Source of the DNA: Bradyrhizobium oropedii | Lineage (GTDB): Bacteria; Pseudomonadota; Alphaproteobacteria; Rhizobiales; Xanthobacteraceae | Direction: 5' to 3' | Length of the DNA: 63,764 nucleotides | Assembly (NCBI RefSeq): GCF_020889685.1 | Contig: NZ_JACMYO010000021.1 | Location: forward strand, 1-63,764 | Shown here: positions 53,781 to 63,227 of the stretch, piece after piece | Layout: every line of letters starts with the position of its first letter | How positions within the stretch are numbered: the stretch's first letter is position 1 | Translations under genes and position numbers: made by a program | The notes under the pieces: model-generated | The model's database searches: none | Seen by the model: the letters and a program-made list of their open reading frames with translations, nothing else | Told to the model about the DNA's origin: nothing

Positions 53781-54389
53781 TCAATCCGGCATCTTCAGCG
53801 CCCGTTCGAGAAATTCCAGCCGATCCTGCCCCCAAAAGATCTCGCCGGACGGCAGCACATAGCTCGGCGCGCCGAACACGCCGGCTTTCAGCGCGTCCTG
53901 CGTGTACTGCTCGTAGAGCTGGTCGAGCTCGGCATCCGACGGAGCGCCCGCGCGCAGGGCCGCCGCGTCGAGGCCGGCGCGTTGCGCGGCGGCCGACATC
54001 ACGTCAGCGTCGGCGAGCGGCTCTTCGCGTTCCCAGATCGCGCGGCCGAACTCCAGCGACAGGCGGTGCGCATCCTTGCCCTGCAGCCCGGCGGCAATCA
54101 CGAGCCGCACCGCCGCGAGATCGTCGCTCGGAAAATGTCTGGGCTCGACGTTGAGCGGGATGCCCCTCACCTCGCGCCAGCGCTTCAGCTCGATCAGGCG
54201 GTAAGCCTGCCGCTGCGGGGAGCGTTTCGGCAGCGGCAGGCCGCCGGTCTGCTCGAAGATCGGACCGAACTTGCAGGGCTTGACGTTGACGGTCGCGCCA
54301 TGGCGCCGCGCGATATCGGTAAGCGGCGCGCTGCCCATATAGGTCCATGGCGAGTTGAGCGACAGATAATAGTCTATGGTGACAGACAT
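53781..54389 (-). CDS. 2-hydroxychromene-2-carboxylate isomerase / DsbA-family (kappa GST-like) oxidoreductase
   Basis: A 202-residue thioredoxin-fold protein of the kappa-class GST/HCCA isomerase type. The N-terminal active-site region is YYLSLNSPWTYMGS, where an SPW/SPx motif replaces the CxxC of DsbA, and the substrate lid ends with GVFGAPSYVLPSGEIFWGQDRL. It may isomerise glutathione-linked aromatic intermediates, as in naphthalene degradation, or act as a general GST. Its ATG follows the previous stop without a gap (TAG-ATG), so it is coupled to the hotdog protein gene. Confidence 0.9.
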   Translation of the reverse strand: MSVTIDYYLSLNSPWTYMGSAPLTDIARRHGATVNVKPCKFGPIFEQTGGLPLPKRSPQRQAYRLIELKRWREVRGIPLNVEPRHFPSDDLAAVRLVIAAGLQGKDAHRLSLEFGRAIWEREEPLADADVMSAAAQRAGLDAAALRAGAPSDAELDQLYEQYTQDALKAGVFGAPSYVLPSGEIFWGQDRLEFLERALKMPD

Positions 54390-55190
54390 CTACGCCGCCA
54401 CCTGCTCGCGCGGCTGGGTGATTGCGATGTGCCAGCAATGCGCTAGCGGCACGCCGTTGCCGAGCACCAGCGCGTCGAGCTCGACGAAGCGATGGCCCTT
54501 CTTGTCGTAGTTGCCGGTCACCTTGGCACGCGCGGTCAGCTCGTCGCCGATCTTGCCGGCCGACAAGAGCTGCATGCGGGTGCCGACATGGATCCAGGGC
54601 CCGAGGATCGCGTTGTCGACCAGCACCTTGTTCATCACCCGAGGCAGCAGACCGGGATGGCCGAGACCTTCGCGCAAATAGATCGGGTCAGTCTCCCTGA
54701 TGTCGGCGAGATACTCCTTGGCGGCATCGCCGGACCAGTCGCGCGGGATGGTGCCAAGCCACTTGTCCTGCTCGTAGGACGAGGCGCTCACCGGCTTGCG
54801 TTCGGCGACCGCGGCGACCTGCTGGTAATCGTCGAGCACGAATTTCGGCGCTGAGGCCGGCAACGATGCGGTGCCGGTGGCGCAGAGCTCGCCGCGGCTG
54901 GTGAGCTCGATCGACAGTCCATTACCGGTCTCCCGGCCGGTCAATTCCGCGATCTCGCCGTCATAGACCGGCTTGACGAAGCGCGCCTCGATCAGGCCGC
55001 GTTCGAGGAAACCGCGCCCCCATTTCTCGACCGGCAGATGCATCATGTAGGCCATCACGTCGACGCCGGGCACCAGACCGCCGGAAAAGCCGAACTTCCG
55101 CGCCACCGTGTCGTCGTGGATCTTGTTCTCTGACAGTTTCGAGGTGTTGTAGGCGGAGACGCGATAGGTCTGCGTAGCCTTCGAATCCAT
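54390..55190 (-). CDS. MaoC/hotdog-fold dehydratase-like protein
   Basis: A 266-residue protein with an N-terminal MaoC-like segment (NKIHDDTVARKFGFSGGLVPGVDVMAYM), carrying the Asp/His and GF-x-GG-LVPG pattern of hotdog hydratases. A second hotdog-like half (about 180-260) ends in GNGVPLAHCWHIAI. ATG 55190 is chosen, because the longer frame extends into the divergent gene region. It is coupled with the downstream isomerase gene. The substrate is probably an acyl thioester; no pathway is assigned. Confidence 0.8.
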   Translation of the reverse strand: MDSKATQTYRVSAYNTSKLSENKIHDDTVARKFGFSGGLVPGVDVMAYMMHLPVEKWGRGFLERGLIEARFVKPVYDGEIAELTGRETGNGLSIELTSRGELCATGTASLPASAPKFVLDDYQQVAAVAERKPVSASSYEQDKWLGTIPRDWSGDAAKEYLADIRETDPIYLREGLGHPGLLPRVMNKVLVDNAILGPWIHVGTRMQLLSAGKIGDELTARAKVTGNYDKKGHRFVELDALVLGNGVPLAHCWHIAITQPREQVAA

Positions 55191-55325
55191 GGGGTTTCCC
55201 CTTATTTCGGTTGTTTTTCTCCGGCAATCGTAATCGAAGCCAGCCGCGTGGCAAGCCTCTCGTTTTGCTCGCAATTTTCCGCCCGATGGAGTACACGCAG
55301 GCCGCGCCTGCCAACCTTGGAATCG

Positions 55326-55823
55326 ATGACCGAAACCCCTGCTCCCACCCACATCTATGTCGACGCCGACGCCTGCCCGGTGAAGGACGAAATCTATCGC
55401 GTCGCGATCCGGCTCGGCGTACCCGTCAGCGTGGTCGCGGGCAATTTCATCCGCGTGCCGCAGGATCCGCTGATCGAGCGCATCGCCGCCGGTTCCGGCA
55501 TGGATGCGGCCGACGACTGGATCGCGGAACGCGCGCATGAGGGCGACGTCGTGATCACCGCGGACATTCCGCTGGCAAGCCGCTGCGTCAAGGCCGGCGC
55601 CGACGTGATCGCACCGAACGGCAAGCCGTTCACGGAGCAGTCGATCGGCATGACGCTCGCGGTGCGCAATCTGATGACCGACCTGCGCTCGTCCGGTGAA
55701 ATCACTGGCGGGCCGAAATCATACTCGCCGCGCGACCGCTCGACCTTCCTGTCGACCCTCGACCAGACCATCCGCCGCATCCAGCGCCGCCGCGCCGAGC
55801 AGGCGCCGGCGAACGGGGGTTAG
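55326..55823 (+). CDS. YaiI/YqxD (UPF0178, DUF188) family protein
   Basis: A 165-residue member of the DUF188 family with the characteristic IYVDADACPVKDEIYRVA start, DAADDWIAERAHEGDVVITADIPLA core and late NGKPFTEQSIGMTLAVRNLM. The acidic residues resemble a PIN-like nuclease centre, but activity is unproven. ATG 55326 fits the family N-terminus. It ends 4 bp before the ABC-F gene. Confidence 0.93.
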   Translation: MTETPAPTHIYVDADACPVKDEIYRVAIRLGVPVSVVAGNFIRVPQDPLIERIAAGSGMDAADDWIAERAHEGDVVITADIPLASRCVKAGADVIAPNGKPFTEQSIGMTLAVRNLMTDLRSSGEITGGPKSYSPRDRSTFLSTLDQTIRRIQRRRAEQAPANGG

Positions 55824-55827
55824 CGCG

Positions 55828-57645
55828 ATGGCCCCGCCCCTCATCCAGCTCAAGGACATCAGCCTCACGTTCGGGGGCACGCCGCTGTTGACCGGCGTCG
55901 AGCTGTCGGTCTCCGCGGGCGAACGCGTCTGCCTGATCGGCCGCAACGGCTCCGGCAAATCGACGCTGCTGCGGATCGCTGCAGGGCTGGTCGAGCCTGA
56001 TGCCGGCAGCCGTTTCGTGCAACCCGGCGCCACCATCCGCTATCTGCCGCAGGAACCTGACTTCGGCGAGCACAAGACGACGCTGGCCTATGTCGAGGCC
56101 GGCCTTGGCCCCGGCGACGATCATTACCAGGCACGTTATCTGCTCGAACAGCTCGGCCTCACCGGCGAGGAAGATCCCGCGCATGTCTCCGGCGGCGAGG
56201 CGCGCCGCGCGGCGCTGGCACGGGTACTGGCGCCGTCGCCCGACATCCTGCTGCTGGACGAGCCGACCAACCATCTCGATCTGCCGACCATCGAATGGCT
56301 CGAGGGCGAATTGGAAAGCCGGCGCTGCGCGCTGGTGCTGATCAGCCACGACCGCCGCTTCCTCACCAATCTGTCGCGTTCGACCGCCTGGCTCGACCGC
56401 GGCCAGATCAGGCAGATCGATCGCGGCTTTGGCGCCTTCGAGGAATGGCGCGACGAGGTGCTGGCCGAGGAAGAGCGCGAGCAGCACAAGCTCGACCGCA
56501 AGATCGTCAACGAGGAGCACTGGCTGCGCTATGGCGTCTCCGGCCGCCGCAAGCGCAACGTCAAGCGGCTCGGCAATCTGCACGCGCTGCGCGACCAGCG
56601 CCGCGACTACCGCGGCGCCACCGGCAATGCCACGCTCGCCGCCGCCGAGGCCGAGAAGTCCGGTCGCCTGGTGATCGAAGCCAAGAGCATCAACAAAGCC
56701 TTTGGCGAGCGCAAGATCGTCGACGGCTTCTCGACCCGGATCCAGCGCGGCGACCGGCTCGGCATCGTCGGCCCGAACGGCGCCGGCAAGACCACGCTGG
56801 TGCATCTGTTGATCGGCAACGATCCACCCGACTCCGGCTCGGTGCGATTGGGCGCCAATATCGAGATGGCGACGCTCGACCAGCATCGCGAAAGCCTCGA
56901 TCCGAAGCTGACATTGGCCGAGGCGCTCACCGGCGGCCGCGGCGATCACGTCATGGTCGGCGACAAGTCGAAGCACGTCATCGGCTACATGAAGGATTTC
57001 CTGTTCGCGCAGGAGCAGCGCGGCACGCCGCTAGAGGCGCTCTCCGGCGGCGAACGCGGTCGGCTGATGCTGGCGCGCGCATTGGCAAAGCCGTCGAACC
57101 TGTTGATCCTGGACGAGCCGACCAACGACCTCGATCTCGAAACCCTCGACGTGCTCGAGGACATGCTCGGCGATTACGAGGGCACGGTGATCCTGATCAG
57201 CCACGATCGCGACTTCCTCGACCGCGTGGTGACATCCGTGATCGTGCCCGAAGGCCAGGGCCGCTGGATCGAATATGCCGGCGGCTACTCCGACATGCTG
57301 GCGCAGCGCGGCGCCGACGTGAAGCGCGAGACCGTGAAGGCGGACGCCCCGACTGAAGAGAAGAAGGAAGCCAAGGCTGCCGCGGCGCCCACTGCCGCGC
57401 CGAAACGACGGCTGAACTTCAACGAGAAGCACGCGCTCGAGACCCTGCCGAAGACGATCGACAGATTGCACGCCGAGATCGCCAAGCAGCAGAAGCTGCT
57501 CGACGATCCCGACCTCTATGCGAAGGATCGCAAGAAGTTTGACGCAGCTTCCGCCGCGATCGCGAAGGCGCAGGAAGAGCTTGCCGCCGCCGAAGACCGT
57601 TGGCTCGAGCTCGAAGTGCTGCGCGAAGAGATCGAACAGGCGTAA
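55828..57645 (+). CDS. uup: ABC-F family ATPase (Uup)
   Basis: A 605-residue soluble twin-ATPase. Domain 1 has GRNGSGKST, VSGGEARRAALAR and LLLDEPTNHLDL. Domain 2 has GPNGAGKTT, LSGGERGRLMLAR and LILDEPTNDLDL. The linker between them carries the ABC-F P-site-tRNA-interacting region (VSGRRKRNVKRL). The C-terminal 80 residues form the coiled coil typical of Uup, after a Lys/Ala-rich spacer. It acts on ribosomes or branched DNA, not in transport. It starts 4 bp after the YaiI-family stop. Confidence 0.94.
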   Translation: MAPPLIQLKDISLTFGGTPLLTGVELSVSAGERVCLIGRNGSGKSTLLRIAAGLVEPDAGSRFVQPGATIRYLPQEPDFGEHKTTLAYVEAGLGPGDDHYQARYLLEQLGLTGEEDPAHVSGGEARRAALARVLAPSPDILLLDEPTNHLDLPTIEWLEGELESRRCALVLISHDRRFLTNLSRSTAWLDRGQIRQIDRGFGAFEEWRDEVLAEEEREQHKLDRKIVNEEHWLRYGVSGRRKRNVKRLGNLHALRDQRRDYRGATGNATLAAAEAEKSGRLVIEAKSINKAFGERKIVDGFSTRIQRGDRLGIVGPNGAGKTTLVHLLIGNDPPDSGSVRLGANIEMATLDQHRESLDPKLTLAEALTGGRGDHVMVGDKSKHVIGYMKDFLFAQEQRGTPLEALSGGERGRLMLARALAKPSNLLILDEPTNDLDLETLDVLEDMLGDYEGTVILISHDRDFLDRVVTSVIVPEGQGRWIEYAGGYSDMLAQRGADVKRETVKADAPTEEKKEAKAAAAPTAAPKRRLNFNEKHALETLPKTIDRLHAEIAKQQKLLDDPDLYAKDRKKFDAASAAIAKAQEELAAAEDRWLELEVLREEIEQA

Positions 57646-57661
57646 TTCGCATGGAAATGGT

Positions 57662-57748
57662 CGTCATTGCGAGGAGCGAAGCGACGAAGCAATCCACGGC
57701 ACCGCATGCGCGGATGGATGGATTGCTTCGCTCCGCTCGCAATGACGG
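57662..57748. repeat. Dispersed palindromic repeat, family A, copy 3
   Basis: An 87-bp element CGTCATTGCGAGG ... CTCGCAATGACGG with arms GACGAAGCAATCCA / TGGATTGCTTCG, filling the gap between uup and the DSD1-like gene. Nearly identical in its arms to copies 1 and 2, which are 29 kb away. Confidence 0.85.
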
Positions 57749-57768
57749 AAACAACCGGAGTTGACCCG

Positions 57769-58848
57769 ATGACCACGCCCCTCGCCGCCAAGATCGCCAA
57801 GGAATACGGCACGCCCTGCGCCGTAATCGACATGGACCGGGTCGAGCGCAACATCGCCCGCATCCAGGCCGCTTGCGATGCGGCCGGCGTCGCCAACCGC
57901 CCGCACATCAAGACGCACAAGAATCCGATGCTGGCGCAGCTGCAGATCAAGGCCGGCGCCAGGGGCATCACCTGTCAGAAGCTCGGCGAGGCCGAGATCA
58001 TGGCGGATAGCGGTATCGACAACATCCTGATCAGCTACAATCTGCTCGGCGACGAGAAGATGGCGCGGCTCGGCGCGCTGCAAGCCAAGACCAACGTCAC
58101 CGTCGCGGCCGACAATTCGGTCGTGGTCGGCGACCTGCCGAAGGCCGCGGCCGCCTCCGGCCGTCCGCTCTCCGTGGTCGTCGAGTGCGACACCGGGCGC
58201 AAGCGCGCCGGCGTCGAGACCCCGGCCGAGGCGATCGCGTTGGCGCGCGAGATCGCAGCCTCCAAGGGCCTGAGCTTCGCAGGCTTCATGCTCTACCCGA
58301 CCGAGACCGGCTGGGCGGATGCGCAGAAATTCTACGACGAGGCGCTGGCCGGAGTCCGCGCCCACGGCCTGGATGCTGCCATCGTCTCCACCGGAGGCAC
58401 GCCGAATCTGGTGAACATCGGCAAGCTGAAGGGCGGCACCGAGCACCGCTTCGGCACCTACATCTACAACGACCGCATGCAGGTCGCAGCCGGCGTCGCC
58501 GGCTGGGACGACTGCGCGCTGCATATCTATTCCACCGTCGTCAGCCGCGCCGGTCCCGAGCGCGGCATCCTCGATGCCGGCTCCAAGACGCTGACCTCTG
58601 ACACCGGCGGCCTCGAAGGCCACGGCCTGATCCTCGAACATCCCGAGGCCAAGATCGCGCGCTTCGCTGAGGAGCACGGTTTCCTCGATCTCTCCCGCAG
58701 CAACACCCGGCCCAATGTCGGCGACGTCGTGCGGATCGTGCCCAATCACGTCTGCGTCGTCGTCAACATGATGGACGAGGTCGTGATGGTGCGCGGCGAC
58801 GAGATCATCGGCGCCTTGCCGGTGGCGGCGCGCGGCAAGCTGCGCTAG
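57769..58848 (+). CDS. DSD1-family PLP enzyme (D-threonine aldolase / D-serine dehydratase-like)
   Basis: A 359-residue fold-III PLP enzyme. The PLP lysine lies in RPHIKTHKNP. The metal-binding pair His/Cys is in the C-terminal VPNHVCVVVN, as in D-threonine aldolases and eukaryotic-type D-serine dehydratases. It would cleave or dehydrate D-beta-hydroxy amino acids. ATG 57769 has an ACCGGAG site, and the frame upstream is repeat sequence. Its stop overlaps that of the convergent LysR gene by 4 bp. Confidence 0.92.
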   Translation: MTTPLAAKIAKEYGTPCAVIDMDRVERNIARIQAACDAAGVANRPHIKTHKNPMLAQLQIKAGARGITCQKLGEAEIMADSGIDNILISYNLLGDEKMARLGALQAKTNVTVAADNSVVVGDLPKAAAASGRPLSVVVECDTGRKRAGVETPAEAIALAREIAASKGLSFAGFMLYPTETGWADAQKFYDEALAGVRAHGLDAAIVSTGGTPNLVNIGKLKGGTEHRFGTYIYNDRMQVAAGVAGWDDCALHIYSTVVSRAGPERGILDAGSKTLTSDTGGLEGHGLILEHPEAKIARFAEEHGFLDLSRSNTRPNVGDVVRIVPNHVCVVVNMMDEVVMVRGDEIIGALPVAARGKLR

Positions 58849-59747
58849 CCGCGAATCAGAGCCTGCAGTTCCCGATCGAGCGCCGAGCGAAACACCTCGA
58901 TCGGCCGCGCCAGGCGGCCGGCGGGCGGGCGGTGGACGATCCAGGCCCGGACCGCGGGATTGAAATCCGCGATCTTCACGATCTTGAGCCGGCTCTTGAA
59001 CGCGCTGCGCTTCAGCGCAATCGGCGTGACGAGGCCGATGCCGAGGCCACGCGCCACCAGCGACAGCCGCAGCTCGCTGTCCAGCGCCTCGACCGCGATG
59101 TTGAACGGCAGATGCGCCGCATCGAAATGGCGCTTCAGCGTCTGGCGGAAACCGCAGCCGTCCTGGTTGATCACCCATCCGGTCCGCGACAACCATTCGA
59201 GATCGACTGACTTCGGCGTCTTCATGTCGCGCGCCACGACGAACACCACCGGCTGCGCACCAAGATCGGAGGCGGCAAGATCGTCGGGCGGCGCGGTGCC
59301 GTCGGGCAGGCAGATCGCCGCGGCATCAAGCTCGTTGCGGCTGACCCGCTCCATGTGGTTGGGCGACCAGCCCGAGACGACGCGCACCGCGAGCGCCGGA
59401 AATTCGCCGCGCACCGCATCGAGCGGTCCGGTGAGCCCCGCCTCCGACAAAAACGGCGTCAGGCCGAGCCTGAACTCGCCGCGCACCACGCCGTCATTGG
59501 CGACGCCCGACTTGAGCTCGTCGAGCATGCGCAGCACCCGACGGCCCCGTTCATAGGCCTCGATCCCCGCGGCCGTCGGCCTCAGCGGTTTCGACAGCCG
59601 GTCGAGCAGCTGCGCGCCCAGCATCTCCTCGAGATTCTGGATCCGCCGCGTCACGCCGGGCTGGGTCAGGTTCAGCCGCGCCGACGCCGCGACGATCGAT
59701 CCGGTTTCCACCACGGCGACGAACGCCACGAGGTCATGGGTATTCAT
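58845..59747 (-). CDS. LysR-family transcriptional regulator
   Basis: A 300-residue LysR regulator with the N-terminal winged helix (LVAFVAVVETGSIVAASARL, then NLTQPGVTRRIQNLE) and a periplasmic-binding-protein-like effector domain. It is divergent from the MFS exporter at 59841 across a 93-bp gap, the classical arrangement for a LysR target. The adjacent DSD1-like gene may also belong to the regulated set. The inducer is unknown. Confidence 0.93.
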   Translation of the reverse strand: MNTHDLVAFVAVVETGSIVAASARLNLTQPGVTRRIQNLEEMLGAQLLDRLSKPLRPTAAGIEAYERGRRVLRMLDELKSGVANDGVVRGEFRLGLTPFLSEAGLTGPLDAVRGEFPALAVRVVSGWSPNHMERVSRNELDAAAICLPDGTAPPDDLAASDLGAQPVVFVVARDMKTPKSVDLEWLSRTGWVINQDGCGFRQTLKRHFDAAHLPFNIAVEALDSELRLSLVARGLGIGLVTPIALKRSAFKSRLKIVKIADFNPAVRAWIVHRPPAGRLARPIEVFRSALDRELQALIRG

Positions 59748-59840
59748 AACAATCTCGCATATTCTTCATCATCTTATTTGAATTGTAGCATATTAGGCCG
59801 ATCCCCTAAAGGGGGCCTCGCCACTTCCTCGCGAGGTCCC
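59748..59840. promoter_or_regulatory. Divergent LysR/MFS promoter region
   Basis: The LysR-proximal half is markedly AT-rich against the surrounding coding DNA. It contains two direct GCATATT copies (within about 59755-59800), and a CCCCTAAAGGGG palindrome lies nearer the exporter start. LysR binding somewhere here is expected from gene order, but the exact site is not decided. Confidence 0.4.
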
Positions 59841-61058
59841 ATGACCATTTCCGAAGCCACTAAACTCTCCCCTGCGCGCGCCGTCTCGGCGCGTCCGCTG
59901 ATCTGGATCGGCGCCATCACCACCGGCACCGTCGTCACCAACCTGTTCGCCCCGCAAATCCTGGTCGGCCTGATGGGCCGCTCGCTCGGCATGACCGCGT
60001 TGCAGGCCGGCCTGATCTCGACGCTGACCCTGCTCGGCTACGCGCTCGGACTCTTGTTGCTGGTGCCGCTGGTCGATCTCGTCGAGAACAAGCGGCTGAT
60101 CCTGCGGACGCTGGCCTGCGCCATCGTCGCCGCGATCGGCACCGCGATGGCGCCGACGCCGCTGATGCTGCTCGCCGCCACCTTCATCCTCGGCGCGTCC
60201 TGTGCAGCGATCCAGATGGTGGTGCCGCTGGTGGCGTCGATGGTTCCGCCGGAGCGCCGGGGACAAGCGATCGGCGATGTCATGAGCGGCTTGATGATCG
60301 GCATCCTGCTGTCGCGGCCAATGGCGAGCCTGATCGCGGACAGCTGGAACTGGCGCGGCTATTATTTTACGTCGGCCACCTTGATGATGGTGCTCGGCTG
60401 CGCGCTGGCGCGCTACTTGCCGACTTTGCAGCCGACAGCGAAGGTCAGCTACGGCGCGCTGCTGCGTTCATTTCCAAGACTGCTGCGCGAGGAGCCGGTG
60501 CTGCGCGTGCGGTCCTGGACCGCGGCGCTGGTGATGGCATCGTTCACCGCATTCTGGGCTGCCGTGGCGCTGCGCCTGCCGGACGCGCCGTTCAGGCTCG
60601 ACGCCAAAGGCATTGCGCTGTTCGCACTGATCGGTGTCGCGGGCGCGGCGGCAACGCCGCTCGCGGGCCGATGGGGCGATCGCGGTCTTGCACGGCCGCT
60701 CCTGATCGTCTCGCACCTTCTGATCGCCGGCGCGCTCGCACTCTGCGCCTGGGCCGGCGCGATCGAGTCGCAGATCGCAGCCCTTTCGCTGCTTGGCGTC
60801 GGCGCCGTGCTGCTCGATTTCGGCATCACCACCGATCAGACGCTCGGCCGCCGTGCCGTCAATCTGTTGCAACCCGAGGCGCGCGGCCGGATCAACGGCC
60901 TGTTCGTGGCGCTGTTCTTCATCGGCGGTGCGGTCGGTGCGGCGGCAGCGTCCGCAGCATGGAGCTTTGGCGGGTGGACGGCGGTCTGCGCGGTGGCTGC
61001 GGCGTTCGGCATACTCGGCCTGATCACCGACCTCGCGACGAGGACCGGTTCGGAATGA
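59841..61058 (+). CDS. MFS transporter
   Basis: A 405-residue, 12-helix major facilitator of the same subtype as the exporter at 29180 (shared LLRS ... LREEPVLR loop and QxxGRINGLFVALFF-like late segment). The helix 2-3 loop reads VDLVENKRLIL, weaker than the canonical motif A. ATG 59841 is chosen, as the upstream frame overlaps the LysR gene. It is probably an exporter under LysR control; the substrate is unknown. Confidence 0.9.
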   Translation: MTISEATKLSPARAVSARPLIWIGAITTGTVVTNLFAPQILVGLMGRSLGMTALQAGLISTLTLLGYALGLLLLVPLVDLVENKRLILRTLACAIVAAIGTAMAPTPLMLLAATFILGASCAAIQMVVPLVASMVPPERRGQAIGDVMSGLMIGILLSRPMASLIADSWNWRGYYFTSATLMMVLGCALARYLPTLQPTAKVSYGALLRSFPRLLREEPVLRVRSWTAALVMASFTAFWAAVALRLPDAPFRLDAKGIALFALIGVAGAAATPLAGRWGDRGLARPLLIVSHLLIAGALALCAWAGAIESQIAALSLLGVGAVLLDFGITTDQTLGRRAVNLLQPEARGRINGLFVALFFIGGAVGAAAASAAWSFGGWTAVCAVAAAFGILGLITDLATRTGSE

Positions 61059-61064
61059 GCCGGG

Positions 61065-62288
61065 TTACAAGGCGCGTTGCCTGAGCCAGCTCAACGCGCC
61101 CTTCCCGGCCGCGACGCCGGTTGCGAACGACGCCTGCAACAGATAGCCGCCGGTCGGTGCTTCCCAGTCGAGCATTTCGCCGGCGGCGAAAACACCGGGC
61201 AATCGCCGCAGCATGAAATGGTCATCCAGTTCGTCGAACCTGATCCCGCCCGCACTCGAAATCGCGCGCGCGATCGGCGCGACGCCTGATATCTCGATCG
61301 GCACCGCGTTGATCAGCGCGGCCAGTTCGGCCGGCGGCAGCGAAGCCAGCGATCGGCCGGAGGCGACTGCCGCCTCCTGCAACAATCCGATGCCGACCGG
61401 CGAGAGCTGCGCGGCCTTGCGCAGGAAATTGGAGAAGGATTGCTTGCCCTTTGACACCGACAGCCGCGCGATCAGTTCGTCGCGCGCGGCATCGGGCCGC
61501 AGCGCCACGCTGAGCGTCGCCGTTCCCTTCGCGAGCACCGCCTCGCGCAATTCGGCCGACAATGCATAGATGGCGCCGCCCTCGATGCCGGCGCGGGTGA
61601 CGATCGCCTCGCCGCGCACCGTATGCGCCCCGATCTTGAGCGAGACGCCCTTGAGCGGCTGGCCTTCAAACCGGTCGCGGAAGATATTCGACCACGCAAC
61701 CGTGAAGCCGGAATTGGCTGATCTCATCGGCGCCACGGCAACGCCCTTCGCGGCGAGGATGTCCGCCCACGCACCATCGGAGCCGAGCCGCGGCCAGCTC
61801 GCACCGCCGAGCGCGAGCACGGTCGCCTCAGCGTTGGCCGTGCGCGGGCCGTCCGGTGCCTCGAACAGCAGTCCGCCGCTCGCCTCCCATCCGGTCCAGC
61901 GATGCCGGAATGCGAACGCAACGCCTGTCGCATCGAGCCGCCGCAGCCAGGCGCGCAGCAGAGGCGAAGCCTTGAACGCCTCGGGAAACACGCGGCCGCT
62001 GGTACCGACGAAGGTCGGCTGGCCCAGCGCCTCGCTCCAGGCGCGCAACACATCGGGCGGAAATGCCTCGACCGCTTTCGTCAGGCGCGGCATCGCCTCG
62101 CGATAACGCCTCAGGAAATCCGGCAGCGGCTCGGAGTGCGTGAGATTGAGCCCGCCGCGGCCGGCCATCAGGAACTTGCGGCCGGCCGACGGCATCGCGT
62201 CGTAGACGGAGACCTGTGCACCGCCCGCCGCAAGAGTTTCTGCCGCCATCAGGCCGGCAGGTCCGGCTCCGATGACGGCGACGTTCAT
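61065..62288 (-). CDS. FAD-dependent oxidoreductase of the HI0933-like / TIGR03862 type
   Basis: A 407-residue flavoprotein with an N-terminal dinucleotide motif (VIGAGPAGLMAAE) and the family block GRKFLMAGRGGLNLTHSE. The C-terminal FAD-contacting GVFAAGEMLDWEAPTGGYLLQ is clear. ATG 62288 fits the family length, and the longer frame overlaps the preceding SDR. It begins 2 bp after the SDR stop, so the two are co-translated. Its physiological reaction is not established. Confidence 0.92.
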   Translation of the reverse strand: MNVAVIGAGPAGLMAAETLAAGGAQVSVYDAMPSAGRKFLMAGRGGLNLTHSEPLPDFLRRYREAMPRLTKAVEAFPPDVLRAWSEALGQPTFVGTSGRVFPEAFKASPLLRAWLRRLDATGVAFAFRHRWTGWEASGGLLFEAPDGPRTANAEATVLALGGASWPRLGSDGAWADILAAKGVAVAPMRSANSGFTVAWSNIFRDRFEGQPLKGVSLKIGAHTVRGEAIVTRAGIEGGAIYALSAELREAVLAKGTATLSVALRPDAARDELIARLSVSKGKQSFSNFLRKAAQLSPVGIGLLQEAAVASGRSLASLPPAELAALINAVPIEISGVAPIARAISSAGGIRFDELDDHFMLRRLPGVFAAGEMLDWEAPTGGYLLQASFATGVAAGKGALSWLRQRAL

Positions 62289-62290
62289 GC

Positions 62291-63208
62291 TCAGAGCTTG
62301 ATCCCGGCCCGCGCTGCGGCCTGGGCGACATACTTCTGGGTCTGCTCGAATGCGCCCTGCAGCGCCTTCGCGGTCGACATGTCGGCGATGTCCTTGAAGT
62401 GCGCGGCGACGCCGTCGGGCGTCCACTCGGACTGCGGCAGGTTGACGCCCTCGGTCTCCAGCACCCGGATCACTGCGAACGAGCCGGCGCCGGCGCCCAT
62501 GATGGTGCGGGTCGGCGCGTCCTCGCTGAGCAGGAATTCGACCGCCGGCGTGATCGCTTCCGGCTTCATCAGTTGAAGCGCCTGCGGCGGCAGCAGCTCC
62601 TCGGTCATGCGGGTCGCCGCCGTCGGCGAGATGGTATTGACCTTGATGTTGTTCTTGCGGCCCTCTTCGGCGAGCACGTTCATCAGGCCGACCATGCCGG
62701 CCTTCGCTGCGCCGTAATTGGCCTGGCCGAAATTGCCGAACAGGCCGGACGACGAGGTCGTCAGCACGATGCGGCCGTAATTGCGTTCGCGCATGCCGGC
62801 CCACACCGCCTTACAGCAGTAGAAGGTGCCGGTGAGATGCACGTCGAGCACCTTGGCCCAGTCGGCGACCTCCATCTTGGCAAACGACTTGTCGCGCAGG
62901 ATGCCGGCATTCGCGCACAAGAGGTCGACGCTGCCCCACTCCTTGGTGGCGCGCTCGACCATCGCGCTGACCTGCTCGAAGTTCGAGACGTCTGCGCCGT
63001 CGGCCATCGCGGTGCCGCCGGCCTTGCGGATCTCCTCGACCACGGCCTCGGCCGGCGACAGCGAGCCGCCGGTGCCGTCGCGCGCGCCGCCGAAATCGTT
63101 GACCACGACCTTGGCGCCACGGCTGGCAAGGCCCAGCGCATGCGCCCGCCCAAGACCATTGCCCGCGCCGGTGACGATAGCGACGCGTCCGTCAAACCTG
63201 ATTGCCAT
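62291..63208 (-). CDS. SDR-family 3-hydroxyacyl-CoA dehydrogenase-like protein
   Basis: A 305-residue short-chain dehydrogenase. The Rossmann motif is TGAGNGLGRAHA, the active site is SSSGLFGNFGQANYGAAKAG with an intact Y-x3-K, and the early insertion NDFGGARDGTGGS is typical of the N-terminal domain of peroxisomal multifunctional enzyme type 2. It would oxidise or reduce 3-hydroxyacyl-CoA. ATG 63208 follows CAGGAATT. It heads a two-gene operon with the flavoprotein. A family B repeat lies just upstream. Confidence 0.92.
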   Translation of the reverse strand: MAIRFDGRVAIVTGAGNGLGRAHALGLASRGAKVVVNDFGGARDGTGGSLSPAEAVVEEIRKAGGTAMADGADVSNFEQVSAMVERATKEWGSVDLLCANAGILRDKSFAKMEVADWAKVLDVHLTGTFYCCKAVWAGMRERNYGRIVLTTSSSGLFGNFGQANYGAAKAGMVGLMNVLAEEGRKNNIKVNTISPTAATRMTEELLPPQALQLMKPEAITPAVEFLLSEDAPTRTIMGAGAGSFAVIRVLETEGVNLPQSEWTPDGVAAHFKDIADMSTAKALQGAFEQTQKYVAQAAARAGIKL

Positions 63209-63227
63209 GCCGTAAATTCCTGTTCTT

